Below, piece by piece: positions 35,897-44,347 of a stretch of DNA of 64,000 bases (position 1 is its first letter; each line of letters begins with the position of its first letter). Made by a program: the position numbers and the translations under genes. The notes under the pieces were generated by a model. It was given only the letters and a program-made list of their open reading frames with translations. It had not been told where the DNA came from and made no database searches. This DNA is from Salinisphaera aquimarina (GTDB lineage: Bacteria; Pseudomonadota; Gammaproteobacteria; Nevskiales; Salinisphaeraceae), in NCBI RefSeq assembly GCF_042643355.1, contig NZ_JBHRSS010000005.1, positions 1 to 64,000 on the forward strand. Reading direction: 5' to 3'.

Positions 35897-38823
35897 TACA
35901 ACACCTCGGGTAATTTCGAGGCTTCGCGAGTCGGTTTAAGCGGACGCAGAAGCCAACGCGGGCGGCGTGTACCATCAGGAGACACCTGATCGGCCGGTCG
36001 GGTCATCGCCAACCATTCTCGATACACGGCATCCGACTTGCTGATGTCGACATGAATTTGGCCGGGCACATCACCCGGCTCGGCCGGACGAACACGCACA
36101 CCCTGATGCCAGCAATGCTGGCCTGACACCGGATCGGGATGCACACCAAAGGTAAGATTCTGATGCACGCCCACAGCTGTCCACCACACGCGCTTTCTGT
36201 CAGGGTCCGCTTCGCTTTGAGGCGCCAGCGGCTGTTTACTTGCCAACGGCTTTAGCGACCATTGATCACCGGCATGATCGAGCGCTGTCTCCATCGTGCG
36301 CTGGTGATGATCATTGCTGCCGGTAAACTGCCAGCGACCCATATGATGGCTGCAAGCCACTACTCCCGGTCGAATACCTTCGGTGACCCAGGCTTCGCCG
36401 ACGAAATAGCCGAGTTCAGTTTCGATACGAATCCGCTGGCCATCACGGATGGCAAGACGTGTGGCGTCGTCCGGATGGACCCAGACCGGGTTGTTGTGGG
36501 CGAGCTCGCTGAGCCACTTTGCGTTGGCGCCGCGCGTATGAATCTGTGTCGGGAGGCGAAAGGTCGGAATCAGGGGCATCTGATCACTGTCCAGCTTGTC
36601 GCGATGGATATGACTCTTGATATACGTGGGCAAGGCATATTCTGGCCAGCCCCACTGCGCCAATGTCGAAGAATAGAATTCGAGTCGCCCGCTCGGCGTG
36701 GGAAAACCGGCCACGATGGCGCCGTCGATCTCGACGCCGACCGCCCTGCGCCCTTCTGAATCCGGCTCGGGATCTGGTGTCGGCGCACCGTTTGCATTGG
36801 GCGGCGCATCGGTACGCGTATAGACCCGCCCATGCGCATCAGTGTGCTCGTCCGCAATTTCAGCTGGGTCCACTTCGCGGTCGTACAACCGATCAGCACC
36901 TTCGCCGACTTGCGTGCTTCCATAACGGCGCATATATGCCAGCGGCGTCAACCCCTCCGCCGCTGCCTTTTCGGGCAATCCCGGCACGGAGTTTTCGAAT
37001 ATCCAGCCGTAATATTCGTCGAGAGAGATACGCTCGCCGGGCGTGGTCTTGGACTCTACATATCGGCGGATACCCAGCTCACCGTCCGGATCGATACGCC
37101 AGGTCAGTTCGAGCCAGAACTCGTTTTCTTCCCAGACCTCACCGGGATTAACCTGCCGGGTATCCGTGATCTTTTCGCCGAGACGCTCCCGAGCCGCGCG
37201 CTGCACTGGCTGACGAAATGCGACCCACTGTCCATTGTGTGTCTCGGTAGAGACCACATCATGACGCTCCGACGAATGCCCCATCGGCAACACATAGTCA
37301 GCGAAATACGCGGTTTCGCTCCACGTCGGGGTCAATGCGGCGTGCAGGCCAATCTGCTTTTCGTCGGACAGCATTTCCACCCAGTCAAAGCCGCCTGGGT
37401 TTGTCCACACCGGGTTGTATACACGGGTGAAATACGTGTCGATGAATCCCCGGCCCTCTTTCATGAAGTGAGGTAACAGAAACGACATCTCGTTCATGCC
37501 CAACGGGTATTCCTTCGGGAAGGTCAACTCGTTCCAATGATCGGGATGACCGGCTGAAAATGGTCGTTTTGACACGAACTTGTTCCAGCCGTTGGGATAG
37601 GTGGCGCCCTTGGTCCCAATCGCTCCCATCAACGCATTGAGCATGAACAGCGTGCGTGACACCTGCCACCCCCCGAGATTACCCGCTGCGGCGGAACGCC
37701 AGTTCTGGGTACACAACCGGGTACCGGCACCCGCCACCGTCTCGGCCACCGCCTCGAGCTTGGCCGCCGGCACCTGCGATTCCGCGGCGGCATAGTCGAA
37801 CGTGTATTCGGCGTATATCTCAGCCAACGCTGCTTCGAATGCCTCAAACGTATCGGGTTCATTCGGCCGCTCGACGCTCATGTACTCGTGCCAGTTCCAC
37901 CAGCGCCGCACGAACTCACGGTTATAGCGTTTGGTCACGATGAGATGGCGCGCGATGGATAGAAAGATCGCAGCTTCGCTACCAGGATAGGACGAGATCC
38001 AGTGATCGGCGTGCGTTGACGTATTAGACATACGCACATCGACCACAATCAGCCGCGCGCCGCGCTTCTTGGCCTCCATGATCCGCTGTGCGTGCGGATT
38101 GAAATAATGTCCGGCTTCCAGATGTGAGCTGGTGAGCAGAATGACTTCGGCATTGGCGAAGTCATTGCTGGGGCGATCGTAGCCCATCCAGTACTGTACT
38201 CCCGCACGACCACCCGATGAGCAGATGTTGGTATGCGAATTGTGGCCGTCCACGCCCCAGGCCTTGAGAATGTCTTCGGTGAATCCATCCTCTCCCGGAC
38301 GGCCGACGTGATACATAATTTCGCGATGGCGTTTTTCCACCAGCGCCTTTCGAATGCGCGCTGCAAAAGTATCCAGCACTTCATCCCAAGTGACCCGCGT
38401 CCATTGGCCTTCGCCGCGCTTGCCGGCACGCTTGAGCGGATACAGAATGCGATCCGGGTCGGTGATCTGATTTATCGTGGCCGGCCCCTTGGCGCAATTG
38501 CGCCCGCGGGACCCGGCATGCTCCGGATTGCCCTCGAACTTGCGAACCTCGAGGCTATTTTTATCGACATAGGCCAATAAGCCGCAGGCGGACTCGCAGT
38601 TGAAGCAGGTGGTCGGCACCAGCATGTAGTGCGTTTCCTTGCGCTTGCCCGTTCCGCTCACTGGCTCGAGAGAAATCCAGTCATCCCAGTGTTCCTTGGG
38701 CGGAAAACTCGCCAGACTGATACGGCTGGCGCCGGCGTAGAACGTTTCCCCGCGGCTCTCGGTGTCCTGGCGCAGCGCCGATACGCGCTGATTAAGAGAC
38801 TTGATCCAGCTGGACGGTTTCAT
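35896..38823 (-). CDS. Molybdopterin oxidoreductase catalytic subunit, probable sulfite dehydrogenase SoeA
   Basis: 975 residues. An N-terminal [4Fe-4S] motif has Cys73, 76, 80 and 110 (CxxCxxxC then RGRNCAKG), followed by bis-MGD domains (TNICSSGGRAGVQYWMG, DVRMSNTSTHADHWI, PMGHSSERHD) and a C-terminal dinucleotide-binding domain. No twin-arginine signal is present, so it should stay in the cytoplasm, as SoeA of Allochromatium does. In a region that releases sulfite through Xsc, sulfite oxidation to sulfate is the natural role, but polysulfide or other CISM substrates are possible. The start at 38823 has GAGGA upstream; the extra residues to 38925 overlap the previous gene. It sits between the fused membrane subunit and a TorD-like chaperone. 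Confidence 0.75.
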   Translation of the reverse strand: MKPSSWIKSLNQRVSALRQDTESRGETFYAGASRISLASFPPKEHWDDWISLEPVSGTGKRKETHYMLVPTTCFNCESACGLLAYVDKNSLEVRKFEGNPEHAGSRGRNCAKGPATINQITDPDRILYPLKRAGKRGEGQWTRVTWDEVLDTFAARIRKALVEKRHREIMYHVGRPGEDGFTEDILKAWGVDGHNSHTNICSSGGRAGVQYWMGYDRPSNDFANAEVILLTSSHLEAGHYFNPHAQRIMEAKKRGARLIVVDVRMSNTSTHADHWISSYPGSEAAIFLSIARHLIVTKRYNREFVRRWWNWHEYMSVERPNEPDTFEAFEAALAEIYAEYTFDYAAAESQVPAAKLEAVAETVAGAGTRLCTQNWRSAAAGNLGGWQVSRTLFMLNALMGAIGTKGATYPNGWNKFVSKRPFSAGHPDHWNELTFPKEYPLGMNEMSFLLPHFMKEGRGFIDTYFTRVYNPVWTNPGGFDWVEMLSDEKQIGLHAALTPTWSETAYFADYVLPMGHSSERHDVVSTETHNGQWVAFRQPVQRAARERLGEKITDTRQVNPGEVWEENEFWLELTWRIDPDGELGIRRYVESKTTPGERISLDEYYGWIFENSVPGLPEKAAAEGLTPLAYMRRYGSTQVGEGADRLYDREVDPAEIADEHTDAHGRVYTRTDAPPNANGAPTPDPEPDSEGRRAVGVEIDGAIVAGFPTPSGRLEFYSSTLAQWGWPEYALPTYIKSHIHRDKLDSDQMPLIPTFRLPTQIHTRGANAKWLSELAHNNPVWVHPDDATRLAIRDGQRIRIETELGYFVGEAWVTEGIRPGVVACSHHMGRWQFTGSNDHHQRTMETALDHAGDQWSLKPLASKQPLAPQSEADPDRKRVWWTAVGVHQNLTFGVHPDPVSGQHCWHQGVRVRPAEPGDVPGQIHVDISKSDAVYREWLAMTRPADQVSPDGTRRPRWLLRPLKPTREASKLPEVL

Positions 38824-38846
38824 CACAAGTCCTCGCAGCAATATGC

Positions 38847-40379
38847 CTAGGCCAGCGGGACGGACTGGCCGCCCTGCACGAAAGCATGTTCGTAGGCCAG
38901 TGGCCCCAGGAACGCGAACAGACATGCCGTCACGCCCAACCAGGGCGCGGACAGTCCGATTACCGACAGCAGGACGCCGGCCACGAAGAACTGCTTGAAG
39001 CGCCCCTTGGTCATCTCGTGGAGCGCCAGCTCCGAGTGAGCAGTCGGCGCCGGCGATGCGACTTCAGCCGCCACGAAGCCCAAGTGCACCAGCGTCGCTC
39101 CACCGGTCCACCACAGCAGTACCTGCACCGCGTCCGGCGCAAACCCCATGGCAAACGGCACGACAATCGCCGCGCCCGCCGCAATGGACTGCACCAGCAA
39201 ATGAGGCGCAAGCAGCGGGTTTTGCCACAGATCGCGCGCCTTGGCCTGGCCAAACAGGAAGGCCGTATAAATCGAGCTGAGTATGGCGAGCACGACACCG
39301 GGCCACATCAACCAGACGCTGATCCAGGTCGCCCCGTAAATACTCGATGCGAAATGGCCAGCCAGAAGCGCGCTGTAGGCCACCAGAATCACGCCGCCCT
39401 TGACGAGCCAGCTATCCCATTGCGGCCTCCAGAAGATCATCCAGAACCGAAACGGATGGGATAGATCAGCAACCAGCAGCAAGCACGTCAGCGCAACAAA
39501 GAAACCGCCACCCACCGGCGCGACCCAACGCCACAGTGGATTGCCCGCGTCCATCAACCCCGTGGCCACCAGCATCAGCGTTATCAGATAGATCCCGCTT
39601 CCAACGTTTTTGGTCCACGTGTAAGCGCTGACGCGCCAATCCCAAGGGCTTCTGTGCGCTTGATCGTAGGAAAGCTTGGCTGCGGCGGACGACGTACCCC
39701 GAGTGGGGTGACCAGAGGGAACAATATCGCTATCCCGGGCCTGCTGAGCCCAAGCGAAATTGCCCCCTGCAGGTCGCGTGGCCGCCAACGGATCCAGGGT
39801 AGCCTGATGGGCGCCCTTGTAGAACAACTTGGGGCGGGTTTGTTTCTCCGGCTTGCGGACCATTACTACATCGCGGCTGACCGCTTGAGTCACGCGCGAG
39901 TCCGGATCATTCAGATCGCCGACGAAAATCGACTGGGTTGGACAAACGGTGACACAAGCGGGCTCCAGGCCAGAATCAATTCGGTGCGCGCAAAAATTGC
40001 ACTTTTCAGCGGAATTGTCTTCTGGATTTATAAAGATCGCATCGTAGGGACATGCGGCGATGCAGGCTTTACAACCGATGCAGATATCCTTGTTGAAATC
40101 AACGATCCCATCGGGCCGCTTGTGCATGGCGCCGGTCGGACAAGCTGTCGTACAAGGCGAGTCCTCGCACTGGTTGCAACGCGTGACCTGGAATGCCCGA
40201 CGTGCGTCGGGAAATTCACCGACATCGGCAGATTTAACGTAGGTCCGCGAGACACCGACAGGTACGTCATTTTCCGATTTGCAGGCTGTCGTGCAGGCAT
40301 GGCAGCCAATACAGGACGTCTGATCGATGACCTTGGCCCAACGCGGAAGCGTTGGCTCGCTCTCGGTTGCTTGCTGCAT
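38847..40379 (-). CDS. Fused Fe-S and NrfD-like membrane subunit of the molybdoenzyme (SoeB-SoeC type)
   Basis: 510 residues. Residues 1-200 form a DmsB/NrfC-type ferredoxin with four clusters: CIGCHACTTACK, CNQCEDSPCTTACP, CIGCKACIAACP and CNFCAHRIDSGLEPACVTVCP. After a linker, residues 250-510 hold about eight hydrophobic segments of an NrfD/DmsC-like quinone-reactive anchor. In SoeABC these are two separate proteins; here they are one chain. The fused protein would pass electrons from the catalytic subunit to quinone at the cytoplasmic face. The gene is first in the operon and divergent from a LysR regulator. Confidence 0.85.
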   Translation of the reverse strand: MQQATESEPTLPRWAKVIDQTSCIGCHACTTACKSENDVPVGVSRTYVKSADVGEFPDARRAFQVTRCNQCEDSPCTTACPTGAMHKRPDGIVDFNKDICIGCKACIAACPYDAIFINPEDNSAEKCNFCAHRIDSGLEPACVTVCPTQSIFVGDLNDPDSRVTQAVSRDVVMVRKPEKQTRPKLFYKGAHQATLDPLAATRPAGGNFAWAQQARDSDIVPSGHPTRGTSSAAAKLSYDQAHRSPWDWRVSAYTWTKNVGSGIYLITLMLVATGLMDAGNPLWRWVAPVGGGFFVALTCLLLVADLSHPFRFWMIFWRPQWDSWLVKGGVILVAYSALLAGHFASSIYGATWISVWLMWPGVVLAILSSIYTAFLFGQAKARDLWQNPLLAPHLLVQSIAAGAAIVVPFAMGFAPDAVQVLLWWTGGATLVHLGFVAAEVASPAPTAHSELALHEMTKGRFKQFFVAGVLLSVIGLSAPWLGVTACLFAFLGPLAYEHAFVQGGQSVPLA

Positions 40380-40398
40380 TGTCGTGCTTGCCCACTAC

Positions 40399-40418
40399 AC
40401 TGTTGTTACAACGACAGT
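40399..40418. promoter_or_regulatory. Dyad in the divergent soe/LysR promoter region
   Basis: ACTGTTGTTACAACGACAGT, an imperfect palindrome with 16 of 20 positions symmetric (ACTGTnGTTnnAACnACAGT). It lies 20 bases before the Fe-S/NrfD gene and 64 before lysR, a typical place for a LysR-type operator controlling both. Confidence 0.5.
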
Positions 40419-40481
40419 ACCCTTGGCGCGCCATCTTAAAAAGTACATTATTACGATACTTGCTATGCATTTTTCGCAACC

Positions 40482-41393
40482 ATGAACTTTCGCCAACTAC
40501 GCGTTTTTCTTACGGTCGCCGATCTCGGCAGCTTCAGCGCCGCTGCAGAACATCTGTATTTGAGCCAGTCGGTGATCTCCCGCCATGTATCCGGACTCGA
40601 GCAGGCGCTCGGAAGCCTATTGCTGGATCGCTTGCCCCGCGGTGTCGAATCCACAGAGGCCGGCCGTGTGCTGGCGGACTACGCCCGGCGACTCTTCGCA
40701 CTGGAAGCAGAAGCCCAGACTGCGCTCGAAGAGCTGCGAGATCTGCGCTCTGGCCGGCTACGTATCGGCGCCAGCATGACCATTGGCAACTATCTCCTGC
40801 CGAGAATTCTGGCGAGCTATCACGATCGTTATCCCTATGTAGACATAGAACTGTCGATCGCCAATACAGACACCATTCAAGACGATCTGCATGAACGACG
40901 GATCGATGTCGGCCTCACGGAAGGCTTCGTCGATGACGCCGCGTTCAACGTGCGAGCTTTTACCGACGATGAACTGGTTCCAGTGGTCGCGGCGAATTCG
41001 AAGCTTGCGGCGATCGCAGAGTTGACGCTTGAGGACCTCGCCGCCGCACCATGCATCATGCGCGAAGCCGGTTCCGGCACCCGCGCTGTAATCGAACAGG
41101 CCATGGCTCGCTATGGGCTCAATTTTGACTACGCTATGTCTTTGGGGAGCACCGAGGCCGTCAAGCAGGCGGTGATCGCGGGCGCGGGTTTTACCATCGC
41201 CCCCCTGCATACCGTCGACAACGAGCTACGTGCAGGCCAGCTAGTGCAACTGCGCCCCACGAATTTCGTCTTACGGCGTCCGTTGCATCTGCTGCAACTT
41301 CAGAATAAGCAGCCAACGCGCGCTTCCAAGGCCTTCATAGACCTGCTGAATGAGCAAATAGCGTCCGCTTTACACGGTGTTGATACCGATTAA
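40482..41393 (+). CDS. LysR-family transcriptional regulator
   Basis: 303 residues. An N-terminal winged helix (MNFRQLRVFLTVADLGSFSA through LSQSVISRHVSGLEQALG) is followed by a periplasmic-binding-protein-like effector domain (RLRIGASMTIGNYLLPRIL, GLTEGFVDD, GSGTRAVIEQA, IAPLHTV). The effector domain resembles CysB/CysL-type regulators that respond to sulfur or reduced anions, but I cannot name the ligand. It is divergent from the soe-like operon and probably controls it, perhaps through the dyad at 40399. Confidence 0.88.
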   Translation: MNFRQLRVFLTVADLGSFSAAAEHLYLSQSVISRHVSGLEQALGSLLLDRLPRGVESTEAGRVLADYARRLFALEAEAQTALEELRDLRSGRLRIGASMTIGNYLLPRILASYHDRYPYVDIELSIANTDTIQDDLHERRIDVGLTEGFVDDAAFNVRAFTDDELVPVVAANSKLAAIAELTLEDLAAAPCIMREAGSGTRAVIEQAMARYGLNFDYAMSLGSTEAVKQAVIAGAGFTIAPLHTVDNELRAGQLVQLRPTNFVLRRPLHLLQLQNKQPTRASKAFIDLLNEQIASALHGVDTD

Positions 41394-41608
41394 CGAAACA
41401 TTTCCCGACTGTAAAACCGATTGTGGGACGCCGTATCACTTCACGGGCCTGGTAACAGCAAGGACTATTTTCCAGAGTTCGTCGGCTTATCGACTGACGT
41501 TTTTGAAGGATAGCTGGGACAGGATAATGCGCCGATTGCATGACGCGTCATATACCGGCGTATCAGCGAGGGCGCAGCTCGCAGGCTTTATCGGTAACTC
41601 AGGGCCAA

Positions 41609-42586
41609 TCAGCATTCCGCCGTCAAGAGCAACTCACGAATAGCGGCAAAATCCGCATCTTCGGACGTACTGATGAATACGATTCTGGACACGTCGGGGG
41701 CCGCTCGCCCCGAGGACTTCAGTGCTCGCGAGTGTCCAGCAAATTGAATGATCGTCTCAACTGCGGGCTCCGATTCCAGTCGGACGAGACCCTTGGCTCT
41801 GAGCACATGCGGCGGCATCTCATCGAGCAGCAGACGCAGCTTGTCTCGACTTAGATCGCGGCTCGTTTCATAGGTCCATGTGGCGTAGATATGATCATGT
41901 TCCACAGGGCCGGCCGACATTGTTGTAGCCAACTTAACGCATTGGTCTGGCACACGGCCACGCGGCTTGACTGATCGCGCCACATCGGGACTTCGCACCA
42001 GTTCCCAGGGGATATCTGCATCCATTGCCACATGGATCGTGGCCTCGGGCACCACGCGACTGAGCCAACTCCGAAGCCGGGTTATATCAGCCGAGCCGAC
42101 AAGATCAGCCTTGTTCAAGATCAGCATATCGGCTGCCTCGATCTGCCTCAGGACGGTATCGGCAATCCGACTATCCTCCATATGGGCTTCCACCGTCGAA
42201 GCATCAACGAGCACCATTACGCCATCGACCACCAGTATCGGATCCACCACGCCGACTTGTGCAATCTGCCGCGGGTCCGCGACACCGCTCGTCTCAATGA
42301 CGATCCACTCCGGTACAGGATGCATCTCAGAGACGCGGATCAACGCCTCGGTCAAGTCATCGCCGATAGAGCAGCAGACGCATCCATTGGTAAGCGCAAT
42401 CGTTTGGCCGCCAGCCGCGGCAATCATTCGCTCATCAACGTTAACCGAACCAAAATCATTGACCAGGACTGCTGTCCGACCTGCGCGATCCGACTGAAGG
42501 ATTCTGTTGATGAGAGTGGTCTTCCCGCTGCCCAGAAATCCGCCGACGACGGTAAGCGGGATTGTCTTTCCTGCTTGGTTTATCAT
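41609..42586 (-). CDS. CobW/COG0523-family GTPase, cassette copy 2
   Basis: 325 residues with Walker A GGFLGSGKTT (15-24), the CxCC metal motif at Cys69/71/72 (GCVCCSIGD), ETSGVADP and a C-terminal CobW domain. The ATG at 42584-42586 overlaps the amidohydrolase stop by one base (TGATG), so the genes are coupled as in copy 1. The frame upstream to 42637 lies inside the amidohydrolase gene. It is a likely metal chaperone for that enzyme (inference). Confidence 0.88.
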   Translation of the reverse strand: MINQAGKTIPLTVVGGFLGSGKTTLINRILQSDRAGRTAVLVNDFGSVNVDERMIAAAGGQTIALTNGCVCCSIGDDLTEALIRVSEMHPVPEWIVIETSGVADPRQIAQVGVVDPILVVDGVMVLVDASTVEAHMEDSRIADTVLRQIEAADMLILNKADLVGSADITRLRSWLSRVVPEATIHVAMDADIPWELVRSPDVARSVKPRGRVPDQCVKLATTMSAGPVEHDHIYATWTYETSRDLSRDKLRLLLDEMPPHVLRAKGLVRLESEPAVETIIQFAGHSRALKSSGRAAPDVSRIVFISTSEDADFAAIRELLLTAEC

Positions 42587-44238
42587 CACACCGCCGGGGG
42601 CGCCTTGAAAACATTGCCGCCCAGTACCGTTCCCCACACTTGAATATCCTTCAGTGCCGAAACTGGCAAATCGAGAGGATTCTCATCCAAAACACAGAAA
42701 TCGGCATACTTGCCGACTTCAATGGATCCTACTTCGTCGTCCATTTTCAGTGTATACGCCGCACCCAGAGTAATAGCCCTGAGCGCCTGTTCCACGGAGA
42801 TACGCTCGCCCTCGCCTAGAGTGCGACCGGATGCAGTCTCGCGATTTGTAGCGCACCAAGCCGTAAAAAGCGGACCGATAGGCGTGATCGGCGCATCCGA
42901 ATGCATGGCATATGGAACGCGCTCGCGCTGCGCGGTCGCGCAGGCATTCATCCGCTGCGCACGGGATGGCCCCATCGTCAGTGCGTAATGCGCGTCACCC
43001 CAGTAATAAATGTGATTGCAAAAGAGATTTACGCATACGCCGAGAGTAGCCATGCGCCGATACTGGGCCGAATTCGCCATCTGCACATGCTGCAAAGTAT
43101 GCCGATGATCTCTGCGGGGGTGCTTGACGAGCGCGTTTTCAATGGCGTCGAGCGCGACTTCCGTCGCCTGGTCACCATTCGTATGGATATGCAACTGGAA
43201 ACCAGCGGCGTGATATTTTTCGATTAGCGTTACCGCCTCGTCGGGCGACGTAACCCATATCCCGTTGGCGTGGCCATTGTGATAGCCCGGCCACAGCAGC
43301 CGTGCAGTGAACCCCTGGATAGAACCATCCAGGACCAGTTTGACCGCGCCGAAACGCAACTTCGGACTATTGTGAGCTGTCGCAGCCTCAATTTTTTCGA
43401 TCCCTTGTTCGATGGCATCGAGTGCGCCGATGGTCCGAAATGCCGGCACTAGCCGGACCGGAAAGGAGGCGTCTGATGTCGCGACCACGAGCGCGTCTCT
43501 ATCGGCATCGGTCAATTCGTTATTGAGATCGGTTGCGGTCGTCACACCTGCCAACTGGGCAAGCTTCGCAAAATTCTCAAGTCCTGTTCTGGAGGCGCCG
43601 CCCAGCCGAAACGCATTGCCGATGGCCCGGTTGACCGGAAACATTGCGGCAAACTCCTGCAGTTCACCCGTGGGCTCGCCATCGGCGTGGCGTATTACGC
43701 CTTCGATATCCGAATCACTCGTGATACCGGCCTTGGTGAGCATCGCGCTGTTGACGTTCATCAAGTGAAAACTCGCATGCAAGACTGCAACAGGGCGTGT
43801 CTGGCTGACCTGGTCCAATTCGCGATTGGTGATTCTTTCACCCGAAAAATAAATCGGGTCAAATCCCCAGGCGAGCAGTGGCGCGCCAGGCTCGGCGATT
43901 TGCATTTCCGCCTCTTTCAGCCGCTCGACAACCGCCGCTGGACTTTTCAAGCCTTGCCAGGTCCTGCCGTCCGGTCCTCGCCGATCGTAATAGCCCACAT
44001 AGCAGAACTGCCACAAGCCACCTTCGTGAAGGTGCGAGTGACCTTCAATCAACCCCGGCATAAGGACCTTGTCCGCGAATCGATCGTCACTTTCGATATC
44101 GCCGTACTCCCGCATATCGTCCTGAGTACCAACCGCCAATATGCGTGCATCCCGAACCGCTACGTGGGTGGCGTAAGGGCGATCGGCAGCCATGGTCAGA
44201 ATTTTGCGTGCTTGAAAAACTGTAGTAGACGAACTCAT
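42586..44238 (-). CDS. YtcJ/NfdA-like metal-dependent amidohydrolase, cassette copy 2
   Basis: 550 residues, the same length and block order as the protein at 5001-6647: VFQARKILTMA, LMPGLIEGHSHLHEGGLW, LLAWGFDPIYFSGERIT, LHIHTNGDQATEVALDAIE and HSDAPITPIGPLFTAWC. The metal ligands are conserved. GGAGAATGA precedes the ATG. It is 109 bases after a symporter gene and overlaps a CobW gene. The two amidohydrolases have diverged too far for a recent duplication, so they may act on related but different substrates. Confidence 0.86.
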   Translation of the reverse strand: MSSSTTVFQARKILTMAADRPYATHVAVRDARILAVGTQDDMREYGDIESDDRFADKVLMPGLIEGHSHLHEGGLWQFCYVGYYDRRGPDGRTWQGLKSPAAVVERLKEAEMQIAEPGAPLLAWGFDPIYFSGERITNRELDQVSQTRPVAVLHASFHLMNVNSAMLTKAGITSDSDIEGVIRHADGEPTGELQEFAAMFPVNRAIGNAFRLGGASRTGLENFAKLAQLAGVTTATDLNNELTDADRDALVVATSDASFPVRLVPAFRTIGALDAIEQGIEKIEAATAHNSPKLRFGAVKLVLDGSIQGFTARLLWPGYHNGHANGIWVTSPDEAVTLIEKYHAAGFQLHIHTNGDQATEVALDAIENALVKHPRRDHRHTLQHVQMANSAQYRRMATLGVCVNLFCNHIYYWGDAHYALTMGPSRAQRMNACATAQRERVPYAMHSDAPITPIGPLFTAWCATNRETASGRTLGEGERISVEQALRAITLGAAYTLKMDDEVGSIEVGKYADFCVLDENPLDLPVSALKDIQVWGTVLGGNVFKAPPAV

Positions 44239-44347
44239 TCATTCTCCGAAAATCGATCGCCGACACGATCCGGTAAAAATCCAACGTAACCAAAGCTCGG
44301 TTAAGCGCCCTACCTACGCGACGTGAACAGCCAGCAACCAACAGCCG

